DNA of 64,000 nt from Rhizobium metallidurans (GCF_014196505.1 NZ_JACIDW010000019.1:21064-85063), one strand, 5' to 3'. Positions 1 to 8,817 are shown, counted from the first letter of the stretch. The notes: generated from the letters alone by a model not told the origin. Numbers and translations are program-made.

Positions 1-432
1 AGGTGATCCGGCAGGTCTGCCAGGGATTGCGCGGCAACGGCGATTGAGCCTGATCGATGAAGCGAAGCAATAAGCGGCTGCCAGTAGATCGAGCCAGTCT
101 ACCGCTAACGCATATATCTTTTTGTTCCATAATCTATCTTATGCGATAAGCGTGTACCGCCGGGGTGGGTTCTATTTCCAACTGCGGCTTGCCAATGATT
201 TCAATGGTCTGTTGCCACAAAGCTGGCGTCTGCAGCAACCTGCTTCCGTCTCCGGAAAGCCGCAGCGCGCATCGACCGTCTGCCGCACGCCATCATGCCC
301 GAGAAACCAGGCCATCTGCTCCGCCGCCGTTTCACCGCCATAAGTTGACATGGTCAGTAAAGTTTTGCAGTTACATCGCTGCGATCCGGATGTCCGGCGT
401 CGCACCCTATATACGCAGCCGGAGATGCCATC
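1..432. other. Window edge and intergenic region before fhuC
   Basis: No complete gene is visible. Two plus-strand frames are open from the window edge and stop at 45-47 (TGA) and 71-73 (TAA). Either could be the 3' end of an upstream gene, but too little remains to identify it. An AT-rich stretch at about 110-150 contains CGCATA/TATGCG inverted halves and a small CTTAT/ATAAG hairpin. A TTGACA hexamer at about 344 could be the -35 element for the downstream ATPase gene, but no convincing -10 follows, so the promoter is not called. Iron control would be expected for fhuC, but I do not see a clear iron-responsive operator. Confidence 0.5.
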
Positions 433-1212
433 ATGCCCGCCGAATTCCTCGCCCTGTCGCAGATCCATTACGAGGCCGGCAAGAAGCATATTTTGCGTGG
501 CGTCGATCTGAAGCTCGAGGCCGGCCGTGTCTACGGGCTTGTCGGGCCGAATGGTTCGGGCAAGAGCTCGCTCCTGAAGACCATCGCCCGCCAGATCGAT
601 CCGACTTCGGGCACCGTTGCGCTCCAGGGAAAGCCGGCGGCGAGCTGGGGCGGGCGTGCGTTTGCCCGCGAGATCGCCTATATGCCGCAGTTCACCCCCG
701 CCACCGACGGCATGACGGTGCGCGAGCTCGTTGCGCTCGGTCGCTTTCCGTGGCACGGCACGCTCGGACGCTTCACGAAGGCCGACCGCGATCTGGTCGA
801 GGATGCGATCCGGCGTACGGATCTCGAGCGCTTCGCCGATAGCCTCGTGGCCAACATGTCGGGCGGCGAGCGCCAGCGCGCCTGGATCGCCATGATGCTG
901 GCGCAAAACGCCAGCTGCCTGCTGCTCGACGAGCCGACCTCCGCCCTCGATCTTGCCCATCAGGCCGGCGTCTTGTCGCTGCTGCGCGAACTGAGCCATG
1001 AGCGTGGCCTGACCATCGTCGTCGTCCTCCACGACATCAATCTCGCCTCGCGCTACTGCGACGAGCTGGTGGCGCTCAACGACGGCAGGATTTCGGCGCG
1101 CGGAAAGCCTGCCGATATCGTTCAGTCGGATGTGCTGAAATCCGTCTTCGGGGTCGATATGGGCGTTTTTCCGCACCCAGTGAGCAACGAGCCGGTCAGC
1201 TATCTCCTGTAG
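433..1212 (+). CDS. fhuC: Ferric-hydroxamate-type siderophore ABC transporter, ATP-binding protein
   Basis: This 259-residue ATPase would energise inner-membrane import of ferric siderophores with a FecCD-type permease and a periplasmic binding protein. Walker A (GPNGSGKSS) is at residues 38-46, the signature (MSGGERQ) at 142-148, Walker B (CLLLDEP) at 162-168 and the H-loop histidine near 200. The stretch GRFPWHGTLGRFTKADRD, around residue 103, is very close to FhuC, which makes hydroxamate siderophores the best substrate guess. The ATG has GGAG nine bases upstream. No permease or binding-protein gene lies downstream, so partners must be upstream of the window or elsewhere. It converges with the next gene. 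Confidence 0.88.
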   Translation: MPAEFLALSQIHYEAGKKHILRGVDLKLEAGRVYGLVGPNGSGKSSLLKTIARQIDPTSGTVALQGKPAASWGGRAFAREIAYMPQFTPATDGMTVRELVALGRFPWHGTLGRFTKADRDLVEDAIRRTDLERFADSLVANMSGGERQRAWIAMMLAQNASCLLLDEPTSALDLAHQAGVLSLLRELSHERGLTIVVVLHDINLASRYCDELVALNDGRISARGKPADIVQSDVLKSVFGVDMGVFPHPVSNEPVSYLL

Positions 1213-1309
1213 CGTCCCGGCGTGCCCGCCGACCTCGCCTGACAACAACATAGCCGGCCAACCATCTGACAGGACAGGACAAACCCGATCGTCACCTCAG
1301 GCGAGCACG

Positions 1310-1330
1310 ATCCTCACGCCAGGTGAGGAT
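1310..1330. terminator. Possible hairpin between convergent genes
   Basis: An 8-bp perfect stem (ATCCTCAC / GTGAGGAT) with a 5-base loop lies between the convergent ends of fhuC and the ABC exporter. There is no strong T-run on either side, so termination is an inference from position. Confidence 0.35.
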
Positions 1331-1345
1331 GTCCTTGTCTTCATG

Positions 1346-3118
1346 CTAGGCCAGCTTCTTCGTACCCGCCTCGCCGTCGTCATCGGGCGCGCCCGTCTGC
1401 TGCGCCATGTGCAGCCGCCGATAGGGGCCGGCGCGCCGTAGAAGGTCGCGGTGGCTGCCCTCTTCGACCACCCTGCCCTTGTCGATGACGCAGATCCGGT
1501 CGGCCTCGGTAATCGTCGCCAGCCGGTGCGCGATGACAAGCGTCGTGCGCCCCTCGGAGAGCTCGGACAGCGATTGCTGGATCGCCCGCTCGGTCTCCGT
1601 GTCCAGGGCCGACGTCGCCTCGTCGAGAATAAGGATCGGCGGGTTTTTCAGGAAGATGCGGGCAATCGCCAGACGCTGCTTCTGGCCACCCGACAGCTTG
1701 ACGCCACGCTCGCCGATGATCGTGTCGAGGCCATCAGGCAGGCCGGCGATCACCTCGTCGAGACGGGCCCGGCGGGCCGCCTCGAGAATGTCGTCTTCGG
1801 TGGCGCTGAGCCTGCCATAGGCGATGTTTTCGCGCATCGTCCCGGCAAACAGAAACACGTCCTGCTGCACGATGCCGATGCTCGAACGCAGCGACGCCAG
1901 CGTCATCTGGCGTATATCGACGCCGTCGATGGAAACCTCGCCGCTGCTCACCTCGTAAAAGCGCGGCAGCAGCGAGCAGACGGTCGTCTTGCCGGCACCC
2001 GATGGCCCGACAAAGGCGATCGTCTCGCCGGCCTTGATCGTCAGATCGAGCCCGTCGAGGATTGGCTTTCCGGCCCGATAGCCGAAATGCACGTTTTTGT
2101 AGCGAATGTCGCCCGTCAGCCGAGGCATGTTCCTGGCATCCGCGCGGTCGGCGATATCCGGGTCGGTATCGAGAAACGACGCGTAGCGCTGGAAGCCGGC
2201 GATCCCCTTCGGATATGTCTCGATCACCGAATTGATCTTGTCGATCGGTCGGAAGAAGACGCCGACGAGAAGCAGGAAACCCACGAAACCGCCCGTGGAC
2301 AGCTCACCCCTCGTCACGTACCAGGCCCCGACGAGCATCACCACCACCTGCACGAGACGCATCGACAGATAGGAAAGCGAGGTCGATGCCGCCATCGCCC
2401 AATAGGCGTCCAGCTTGGTCGAGAGATAACCGGCATTATTGACCGCGAAGAGCCGGCGCTCGTGATCCTCGTTGGCGAACGCCTGAACGACACGGATGCC
2501 GCCGACCGTCTCCTCGATGCGGGCGTTGAAATCCGCCACGCGGCCGTAGAGCGCGTGCCAGGTTTTCGTCATCCGGCCGCCATAGCGCGTCGTCACCACG
2601 GCCGCCAGCGGCACGATCAGCGCGGTGACGATCGCCAGCGGCGGATGCACCCACCACATGAGAATGAAGGCGCCGGCCAGCGTCATGATCGCGATGAAGA
2701 TGTCTTCGGGGCCGTGATGGGCCACCTCGCCGATCTCTTCCAGATCCTTGGTCAGCCGCGCCACGAGATGGCCGGTCTTCTGATTGTCGAAATAGGAGAA
2801 GGAAAGCTTCTGCAGATGATCGAACGCCTTCGCCCGCATCTCCGTCTCGATCTTCAGGCCAAGCATGTGGCCCCAATAGGTCACGATCAGCTGCAATCCG
2901 GCGTTGACGACATAGATGGCGAGCAGCCCGATGACGGCCAGTCCGATCAGCCCGAGCTGTCCCGTCGGCAGCAGCCGGTCGATGAACAGCGTGACGGCCA
3001 CGGGAAACGCAAGCTCCAGCAGGCCCGCCGTCACGGCGCTGCCGAAATCGAGCACGAACAGCCCCCGGTGCGGCCTGTAATAGCCGGCGAAGCGTTTCAG
3101 CAGCGACGATGTGCTCAT
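1346..3118 (-). CDS. ABC exporter, fused permease and ATPase (MsbA-like half transporter)
   Basis: Exporter half-transporter of 590 residues, which probably acts as a homodimer in the inner membrane; the substrate is unknown. A six-helix type-1 transmembrane domain covers about residues 15-310. The nucleotide-binding domain carries Walker A (GPSGAGKTT, 371-379), the signature LSGGQ (475-479), Walker B ending in D499-E500, and H531. The frame is open 45 codons further upstream, but that extension is not hydrophobic and not exporter-like. The ATG at 3118 is where homology to the family starts and has a purine-rich stretch (GGGAAGGG) upstream, so it was chosen. It stands alone, convergent with fhuC. 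Confidence 0.85.
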   Translation of the reverse strand: MSTSSLLKRFAGYYRPHRGLFVLDFGSAVTAGLLELAFPVAVTLFIDRLLPTGQLGLIGLAVIGLLAIYVVNAGLQLIVTYWGHMLGLKIETEMRAKAFDHLQKLSFSYFDNQKTGHLVARLTKDLEEIGEVAHHGPEDIFIAIMTLAGAFILMWWVHPPLAIVTALIVPLAAVVTTRYGGRMTKTWHALYGRVADFNARIEETVGGIRVVQAFANEDHERRLFAVNNAGYLSTKLDAYWAMAASTSLSYLSMRLVQVVVMLVGAWYVTRGELSTGGFVGFLLLVGVFFRPIDKINSVIETYPKGIAGFQRYASFLDTDPDIADRADARNMPRLTGDIRYKNVHFGYRAGKPILDGLDLTIKAGETIAFVGPSGAGKTTVCSLLPRFYEVSSGEVSIDGVDIRQMTLASLRSSIGIVQQDVFLFAGTMRENIAYGRLSATEDDILEAARRARLDEVIAGLPDGLDTIIGERGVKLSGGQKQRLAIARIFLKNPPILILDEATSALDTETERAIQQSLSELSEGRTTLVIAHRLATITEADRICVIDKGRVVEEGSHRDLLRRAGPYRRLHMAQQTGAPDDDGEAGTKKLA

Positions 3119-3527
3119 CCGCGAGCCCTTCCCAATCAATTTAATATGCCGCGGCGCGCCATCGGGCGCAGAATGCAACTGTGTGGAAGACAGCGCGTCC
3201 CGGCAAAAGCCAGCCGCATCAAGGATTTGCCCGATATCCAAATCCAGCGTCAAAAAGTCAAGTTACTTCTTGGTGAGACCGCCTCCCGAGGTTGTGGCCG
3301 GCAAGACCGACGCATCGAATCCGTCGAATATTCGGTCATGTCGGAACGTGGCCAAGGCGGCCGGGCGCTTATCTACTTCGATCGCCGCTATCACACGATC
3401 TGATCCGGCTTATGGAACAAGAGCTTAGGTCAGCGCGTTCCCTGCCGGAATTCCGGGTCGTCCCGTGGCGTAACCTGCCGTTGCGTCACGAGCATGATCG
3501 TCCCGGATGAACAGCTTGGAGACGTCG
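3119..3527. other. Intergenic region between divergent genes
   Basis: About 400 bp between the starts of the minus-strand exporter and the plus-strand small membrane protein. It should hold both promoters. Open frames here overlap in several phases, have no ribosome-binding site and do not resemble protein families. I see no repeat, RNA gene or strong hairpin. Confidence 0.5.
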
Positions 3528-3836
3528 ATGCCCTGGATCGCCTTTATCGTTCATTTCTTCGCCGCGGCCATCATGACCAACGGCATTCCGCCTTTCGTCA
3601 ACGGCGTCTGCGGCCGCCCGTTTCGCACGCCATTCGCGCGCGGGCCGGGCGCCGGGGAAAGCTCGGCGGAACTGAATGTCGTCTGGGGCTGGGCGAATTT
3701 CGTCATCGCCTTCCTGCTGTTTGCCAATGTCGGGCCGCTCTATATCGGCACGCCGATCGACACCATCTTCATCGCCGCCGGCGCGCTCGTCGCGGGCCTG
3801 ATCCTGTCGCGAATTTTCGCGCGCGGCCGGCTCTGA
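3528..3836 (+). CDS. Small membrane protein of unknown function
   Basis: A 102-residue protein with an N-terminal hydrophobic segment (IAFIVHFFAAAIM), a polar middle with a GRPFRTPFARGPG stretch, and two further hydrophobic segments (FVIAFLLFANVG and TIFIAAGALVAGLIL). This suggests three membrane spans. The ATG at 3528 is preferred over one seven codons earlier because a TTGGAG motif lies about 6 bases in front of it. I do not recognise a named family. The following DUF4864 gene is on the same strand about 80 bp downstream. Confidence 0.7.
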   Translation: MPWIAFIVHFFAAAIMTNGIPPFVNGVCGRPFRTPFARGPGAGESSAELNVVWGWANFVIAFLLFANVGPLYIGTPIDTIFIAAGALVAGLILSRIFARGRL

Positions 3837-3916
3837 TTGCCCTTTCCTTGCGCGCTGAAAGCCCTACTATCCAAGGGATGGCGGCCATGCGCCGCGGGAT
3901 AGTGGGAGATATGCCG

Positions 3917-4345
3917 ATGCGCGCCTTCTTCGCAGTCCTCATCCTCGGTCTCGCCGCCATCGTCACGCCGTCGCCGGCGCGCGCGCAAGACCCGCTGGAC
4001 ACCACGCGGTCGATGATCGAGGCGCAGATCAAGGCATTCCTGCAGGACGATTCCGAAAAGGCCTATTCCTATGCCGCCCCCGGCATCAAGGCCGCCTATC
4101 CCGACAAGAACCTCTTCTTCGCCATGGTCAAGAAGAGCTACGAGCCGGTCTATCACCCCGGAAACTACGCCTTCGGCCGCAGCCGCTCGATCGACAACGG
4201 CGCGATGATCTACCACGAGGTGCTGATCTCCGGCCGCGACGGCAAGGACTGGACGGCGATCTACCAGGTCATCCGCCAGCCGGATGGTGGCTACAAGATC
4301 GGCGGCGTCCAGATCCTGCCGGACACGGAGAGCAAGGGTATCTGA
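3917..4345 (+). CDS. DUF4864 domain secreted protein
   Basis: A 142-residue exported protein. Residues 1-24 form a clear Sec signal peptide ending in ARAQ. The rest (DTTRSMIEAQIKAFLQDDSEKAY...) resembles the DUF4864 family, whose function is unknown. The ATG at 3917 was chosen because GGGAG lies 8 bases upstream; another ATG two codons earlier is too close to that site. The stop is only 2 bp from the stop of the convergent tgt gene. Confidence 0.8.
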   Translation: MRAFFAVLILGLAAIVTPSPARAQDPLDTTRSMIEAQIKAFLQDDSEKAYSYAAPGIKAAYPDKNLFFAMVKKSYEPVYHPGNYAFGRSRSIDNGAMIYHEVLISGRDGKDWTAIYQVIRQPDGGYKIGGVQILPDTESKGI

Positions 4346-4347
4346 GC

Positions 4348-5478
4348 TCAGACGGGGTCGAGATCGCCCCTCGCCCATTCCGCTTCCGTCTCCGCCATGA
4401 AATCGGCGAAGCGGCCTTCGGCGATCGCCTTGCGGATGCCCTGCATCAGTTCCTGGTAATAGGAGAGGTTGTTCCAAGAGAGCAGCATACCGCCCAGCGC
4501 CTCGTTGGAGCGCACGAGGTGGTGCAGATAGGCCCGCGAATAGTCGCGCGTCGCCGGGCAGTTCGACTGCTCGTCGAGCGGGCGCATATCCTCGGCATGG
4601 CGCGCATTGCGGATGTTGACCTTGCCGCGGCGGGTAAAGGCCAGGCCGTGACGGCCCGAGCGGGTCGGCATCACGCAGTCGAACATGTCGATCCCGCGCG
4701 CCACCGAGCGGAGGATATCCTCGGGCGTACCGACGCCCATGAGATAGCGCGGCTTTGCGGTCGGCAGGACCGGCAGAGTCTCCTCGAGCATCTTCAGCAT
4801 CACCGCCTGCGGCTCGCCGACGGCAAGGCCGCCGACCGCGTAGCCCTTGAGGTCGAGATCGGCGAGCGCTGCCGCGGACCGCACGCGCAGTGCCGGAATA
4901 TCGCCGCCCTGCACGATGCCGAACATAGCCTTGCCCGGCTGGTTGCCGAAGGCCACCTTGCAGCGTTCGGCCCAGCGCAGCGACATCTCCATGGCGCGCT
5001 CGATCTCGCGCGGCTCGGCCGGCAGCGCCACGCATTCGTCGAGCTGCATCTGGATATCGCTGTCGAGCAGCCCCTGGATTTCGATCGAGCGCTCCGGCGA
5101 CATGTGGTGCAGGCTGCCGTCGACATGGCTCTTGAAGGTCACGCCCTGCTCGTCGAGCTTGCGCAGGCCCGAGAGCGACATGACCTGGAAGCCGCCGCTG
5201 TCGGTGAGGATCGGCCCATCCCAGCGGATCAGCTTGTGCAGGCCGCCAAGCCTGGCGACGCGCTCGGCCGTGGGGCGCAGCATCAGGTGATAGGTATTGC
5301 CGAGAATGATGTCGGCGCCGCCCTCGCGCACCTGGTCGAGATACATCGCCTTGACGGTGCCGACGGTGCCGACGGGCATGAAGGCCGGCGTGCGGATCGC
5401 GCCGCGCGGCATGGAAACTTCGCCGAGGCGCGCGCCGCCATCGGTCTTCTTGAGGGTGAACTGGAAGTTCTCGGTCAT
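4348..5478 (-). CDS. tgt: tRNA-guanine(34) transglycosylase (queuosine pathway)
   Basis: Exchanges guanine-34 of GUN anticodons for preQ1 in queuosine synthesis. The 376-residue protein keeps the active site: DSGGFQ with D93 near the base pocket, and GIDMFDCVMPTR with the nucleophile at D264. The C-terminal zinc site is unusual. Aligning RDYSRAYLHHL with E. coli TGT puts the four ligands (Cys302, Cys304, Cys307, His333) at S305, C307, T310 and N336, so three are lost. Its start directly abuts the queA stop, which suggests translational coupling in a coaD-ppi-queA-tgt block. Function as TGT is still the best call from overall identity and the queA neighbour. Confidence 0.93.
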   Translation of the reverse strand: MTENFQFTLKKTDGGARLGEVSMPRGAIRTPAFMPVGTVGTVKAMYLDQVREGGADIILGNTYHLMLRPTAERVARLGGLHKLIRWDGPILTDSGGFQVMSLSGLRKLDEQGVTFKSHVDGSLHHMSPERSIEIQGLLDSDIQMQLDECVALPAEPREIERAMEMSLRWAERCKVAFGNQPGKAMFGIVQGGDIPALRVRSAAALADLDLKGYAVGGLAVGEPQAVMLKMLEETLPVLPTAKPRYLMGVGTPEDILRSVARGIDMFDCVMPTRSGRHGLAFTRRGKVNIRNARHAEDMRPLDEQSNCPATRDYSRAYLHHLVRSNEALGGMLLSWNNLSYYQELMQGIRKAIAEGRFADFMAETEAEWARGDLDPV

Positions 5479-6561
5479 CTAGTCTTTCCGGAAAAGAAGG
5501 CTGGAATCGCCATAGGAATAGAAGCGGTAGCCTGTCGAAATGGCATGGTCATAGGCCGCGTGCATGGTCTCCAGGCCGGCGAAGGCCGAGACCAGCATGA
5601 ACAGCGTCGAGCGCGGCAGGTGGAAGTTGGTCATCAGCGCGTCAACCGCCCTGAAGCGGTAGCCCGGCGTGATGAAGATGCCGGTGGCGCCCGCCCAGCC
5701 GCGGATCTCGCCGCTGTTCTGCGCCGCACTTTCGATCAGCCTGAGCGACGTGGTGCCGACGCACACGATCCGCCCGCCCCTCGCTTTCACGGCATTCAGC
5801 CTGGCGGCTGTCTCGTCGCTGACATAGCCGCTTTCGAGATGCATCTTGTGATCGTCGGTGTCGTCGACCTTCATCGGCAGGAAGGTGCCGGCGCCGACAT
5901 GCAGCGTCACGAAATGCCGCTCGATGCCGGCCTTGTCGAGTGCCGCGAAAAGCTCCGGCGTGAAATGCAGCCCGGCGGTGGGCGCGGCGACGGCGCCGTC
6001 CTCGCGGGCATAAATGGTCTGGTAGTCGGCGCGATCGCGCTCGTCCTCGGCGCGCTTGGCGGCGATATAGGGCGGCAGCGGAATATGGCCGACGGAATGG
6101 ATGACCTCGTCGAGCGCCGGGCCCGACAGATCGAAGGCCAGCGTCACCTCGCCGCCCTCGCCTTTCTCTTCAACGGTGCAGTCGAGCGCGCCGAGCAGGC
6201 AGCTTTCGCCACTATCGCCGAAGGCGATCCGGTCACCGACCTTGATGCGCTTGCCCGGCTTCGCGAATGCCTTCCAGCGATTGGCGCCGACCCGCATGTG
6301 CAGCGTCGCCGAAACCTGCTGGCCGCCCGCACCCTCGCGGTGGCGGATACCTTCGAGCTGCGCCGGAATGACCTTGGTGTCGTTGAACACGAGCGCATCG
6401 CCCGGCTTCAGGAACGACGGCAGGTCGGACACACGGTGATCGGAGAGTTGCGCTTCGCGGTGCGGGTCGACGACCAGCAGGCGCGCGCTGTCGCGCGGCT
6501 CGGCGGGCCGCAGAGCGATCCGTTCATCGGGAAGCTCGAAGTCGAAAAGGTCTACGCGCAT
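5479..6561 (-). CDS. queA: S-adenosylmethionine:tRNA ribosyltransferase-isomerase
   Basis: Converts preQ1 in tRNA to epoxyqueuosine, using the ribosyl group of SAM; it follows TGT in the pathway. The 360-residue protein begins MRVDLFDFELPDE and contains DALVFNDTKVIPAQLEG, a repeat-like PTAGLHFT near the middle and HLPRSTLFMLVSAFAG near the end, all typical of QueA. The frame is open upstream, but the extension is shadow of ppiB in another frame, so the start at 6561 is used. tgt follows with no gap. An 11-bp hairpin separates it from ppiB. Confidence 0.95.
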   Translation of the reverse strand: MRVDLFDFELPDERIALRPAEPRDSARLLVVDPHREAQLSDHRVSDLPSFLKPGDALVFNDTKVIPAQLEGIRHREGAGGQQVSATLHMRVGANRWKAFAKPGKRIKVGDRIAFGDSGESCLLGALDCTVEEKGEGGEVTLAFDLSGPALDEVIHSVGHIPLPPYIAAKRAEDERDRADYQTIYAREDGAVAAPTAGLHFTPELFAALDKAGIERHFVTLHVGAGTFLPMKVDDTDDHKMHLESGYVSDETAARLNAVKARGGRIVCVGTTSLRLIESAAQNSGEIRGWAGATGIFITPGYRFRAVDALMTNFHLPRSTLFMLVSAFAGLETMHAAYDHAISTGYRFYSYGDSSLLFRKD

Positions 6562-6596
6562 GAAGGCAGTTCCGGGAAGGCTGGTCCAGGCAAAGC

Positions 6597-6633
6597 GAAA
6601 CCCGCCCCGCGCTCTCGCGCAAGGGCGGGTTTC
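6597..6633 (-). terminator. Strong hairpin between ppiB and queA
   Basis: A perfect 11-bp stem (GAAACCCGCCC / GGGCGGGTTTC) encloses a 15-base loop that itself contains a GCGC/GCGC mini-hairpin. On the minus strand it lies after the ppiB stop and before the queA start. There is no long T-run, so it may be a weak or partial terminator, or an mRNA-stabilising hairpin that uncouples ppiB and queA expression. Confidence 0.5.
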
Positions 6634-6647
6634 AGCAGAAATCACAA

Positions 6648-7157
6648 TCAGACGTCGGCGGCAACCCGCATCGAGACGATCGAATCCGGATCGACGACCG
6701 GTTCGCCCTTCTTGATCTTGTCGACGTTGTCCATGCCTTCGATGACCTGGCCCCAGACGGAATACTGCTTGTTCAGCCACGGAGCGTCGGTGAAGCAGAT
6801 GAAGAACTGCGAGTTGGCGGAGTTCGGGTTCTGCGAACGGGCCATCGAGCAGGTGCCGCGGATGTGGCTGACGGCCGAGAACTCGGCCTTGAGGTCCGGC
6901 TTTTCGGAGCCGCCCATGCCGGCACGGCCCGGGTTGAAGCTCTCGCCGCCCTTCTTGCCGAACTTCACGTCGCCGGTCTGCGCCATGAAGTCGTTGATGA
7001 CGCGGTGGAACACGACGCCGTCATAGGCCTTCTCGCGCGCGAGTTCCTTGATGCGGGCCACGTGCTCGGGCGCGACTTCGGGCAGAAGCTGGATGACGAC
7101 CTTGCCCTTGGTGGTTTCCAGGATGATGGTGTTTTCCGGATCCTTGATCTCAGCCAT
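6648..7157 (-). CDS. ppiB: Cytoplasmic peptidyl-prolyl cis-trans isomerase (cyclophilin)
   Basis: A 169-residue cyclophilin without a signal peptide, so probably cytoplasmic. The catalytic core is present: VFHRVINDFMAQTGD with the active-site Arg, then GTCSMARSQNPNSANSQFFICF and the WLNKQYSVWGQV region. It lies 26 bp downstream of ppiA, which encodes an exported paralogue, so the two probably share a transcript and serve separate compartments. Confidence 0.92.
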   Translation of the reverse strand: MAEIKDPENTIILETTKGKVVIQLLPEVAPEHVARIKELAREKAYDGVVFHRVINDFMAQTGDVKFGKKGGESFNPGRAGMGGSEKPDLKAEFSAVSHIRGTCSMARSQNPNSANSQFFICFTDAPWLNKQYSVWGQVIEGMDNVDKIKKGEPVVDPDSIVSMRVAADV

Positions 7158-7183
7158 TCTTATTCTCCTACTGGTCTTGAAAC

Positions 7184-7747
7184 TTACTTCTTGGCGATGG
7201 TGACCTTAACCATGCGGTCGGGATCGCTGACTTCGCCGTTCTGGCCTTCGCCCTTCTTGATCTTGTCGACGTTCTCCATGCCGGAGATCACCTTGCCGAC
7301 AACCGTGTACTGGCCGTTCAGGAAGGAGCCGTCAGCGAACATGATGAAGAACTGCGAGTTGGCCGAATTCGGGTCCTGCGAACGCGCCATGCCGACCGTG
7401 CCGCGCACGAATGGCGTCTTGGAGAACTCGGCCTGAATGTCAGGCATATCCGAACCGCCGGTGCCGACCTGGTTCTTGTCGAAGCCCTTTTCCATGTTGC
7501 CATACTGCACGTCGCCGGTCTGCGCCATGAAGCCGTCGATGACGCGGTGGAAGGCAACGTTGTCGTAGGCGCCCTTCTTGGCCAGCGCCTCGATCTGGGC
7601 GACATGCTTCGGCGCGACGTCGGGCGCGAGTTCGATCACGACGGGTCCGCTCTTCAGCTCGATCGTCATCGTGTCGGCGGCGAAAGCGTCGCCAACGAAC
7701 GAAGCGAGATAGAGCACGCCGGCAAATGCAATATAAAACAGTTTCAT
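7184..7747 (-). CDS. ppiA: Periplasmic peptidyl-prolyl cis-trans isomerase (cyclophilin)
   Basis: A 187-residue cyclophilin. Residues 1-23 (MKLFYIAFAGVLYLASFVGDAFA) form a Sec signal peptide, so it acts in the periplasm. The catalytic stretch AFHRVIDGFMAQTGD and SQDPNSANSQFFIMF match the cytoplasmic paralogue encoded next door. It starts 25 bp after the coaD stop. Confidence 0.92.
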   Translation of the reverse strand: MKLFYIAFAGVLYLASFVGDAFAADTMTIELKSGPVVIELAPDVAPKHVAQIEALAKKGAYDNVAFHRVIDGFMAQTGDVQYGNMEKGFDKNQVGTGGSDMPDIQAEFSKTPFVRGTVGMARSQDPNSANSQFFIMFADGSFLNGQYTVVGKVISGMENVDKIKKGEGQNGEVSDPDRMVKVTIAKK

Positions 7748-7772
7748 GTGAGCTCCGTTGCGGCGAATTCGC

Positions 7773-8267
7773 CTAGGATTTGCGCTTGGATTGAAGGGCT
7801 TTCAAGACGGCGGCAGGCACGAAAGCACTGACATCGCCTCCCATGCCCGCGATTTGCCGGACCAATGTGGCGGTTATGGGCCGCGAGGCCGTGCCGGCGG
7901 GCAGAAAAACGGTCTGGATATCGGGCGCCATCTGCCTGTTCATCCCCGCCATCTGCATTTCGTAATCGAGATCGGTGCCATCTCTCAGGCCCCGGATCAG
8001 AAGGGCCGCGCCATGCGCTCGGGCGGCATCGACGACGAGATTGTCGAAGGACACCACCGACACATCCGACGTCCGCTCCGGCAGCGCCTCGGCCAGCGAC
8101 CGACGGATGAGCTCGCCCTTCTCCTCGAACGAAAAGAGCGGCGTCTTGCCCGGATGAATGCCGATCGCCACGATCACCTTCGACGCCACGTTCAGCGCCT
8201 GCACGAGCACGTCAACATGTCCGTTCGTGATCGGGTCGAAAGACCCCGGATAGAAAGCTGTCGTCAT
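7773..8267 (-). CDS. coaD: Pantetheine-phosphate adenylyltransferase
   Basis: Catalyses the fourth step of coenzyme A synthesis, joining ATP and 4'-phosphopantetheine. The 164-residue length is typical. The nucleotidyltransferase motif is visible as YPGSFDPITNGH with H17, followed by IGIHPGKTPLFSFEEK and LIRGLRDGTDLDYE. The start at 8267 places MTTAFYPGS at the N-terminus as in other CoaD proteins; the longer open frame adds unrelated sequence. It is the first gene of the minus-strand block that runs to tgt. Confidence 0.95.
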   Translation of the reverse strand: MTTAFYPGSFDPITNGHVDVLVQALNVASKVIVAIGIHPGKTPLFSFEEKGELIRRSLAEALPERTSDVSVVSFDNLVVDAARAHGAALLIRGLRDGTDLDYEMQMAGMNRQMAPDIQTVFLPAGTASRPITATLVRQIAGMGGDVSAFVPAAVLKALQSKRKS

Positions 8268-8481
8268 TGGCCCCGGCCATTTGTTTCGACGCCTTTTGTC
8301 ACGGATAGGCCCTTGCCGCAAGTCATTTGCCCCAGATGCCGGCCCCGCGCGACAGGGCGCGGCGGACGACTGAATGCCGGATGAACGACCCATTCAAGGC
8401 CGCTTCAGCCGCGATCCTTATAACAGGATGCATCAACGCCGCCGATGCCGTCAGGGATCGGTTCACCTCTGGAAACCCGAG

Positions 8482-8658
8482 ATGCTCATCCTCCTTGTCA
8501 TCACATCAGTCGCCCTCTCCTTCGCCGCCGAATTTCTCTACGCCTACATCATGGAGATGCGCGACGGTGCGTGGGTGCGCCGCGACGTCAGGGAACATCA
8601 CGAGATCGTGCGCGTTATGGGTCGCGTCTCCTTTAAACCGATTAGAGAAGACGCATAA
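8482..8658 (+). CDS. Small single-span membrane protein, hypothetical
   Basis: A 58-residue ORF whose first 20 residues are hydrophobic (MLILLVITSVALSFAAEFLY) and are followed by a charged cytoplasmic-like tail rich in Arg, Glu and Asp. The frame is open upstream of this ATG, with alternative starts at 8374 and 8428. The start chosen makes the protein begin with the membrane segment but has only a weak GGAAA ribosome site. No family recognised. Confidence 0.4.
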   Translation: MLILLVITSVALSFAAEFLYAYIMEMRDGAWVRRDVREHHEIVRVMGRVSFKPIREDA

Positions 8659-8817
8659 ACCGATTTAGGAAGATGAACGCCAGATGAACGAGGCATTCAA
8701 AGAGGCTTCAGATCGGCGTTGGTAAACGACTTGTCAATGTCCTGCGGAACCAAATCCAAACGGACGCGTTCTTTCAATCGAAGCGTTGCGCAAATAGGCG
8801 CTACAAGGAAGATAAAT

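Noticed and set aside
344..372. TTGACA-like promoter and iron-responsive operator before fhuC
   Set aside because: A TTGACA is present, but no matching -10 and no clear RirA/Fur/Irr-type box could be recognised.
1451..3403. 650-codon open frame on the plus strand, antisense to the ABC exporter
   Set aside because: Composition (Arg, His, Asp, Gly-rich, no hydrophobic core) is that of a GC-rich antisense shadow; the minus strand holds a full ABC exporter.
4519..7026. 835-codon open frame on the plus strand over tgt, queA and ppiB
   Set aside because: Spans three real genes antisense; no domain, no ribosome site, low-complexity charged composition.
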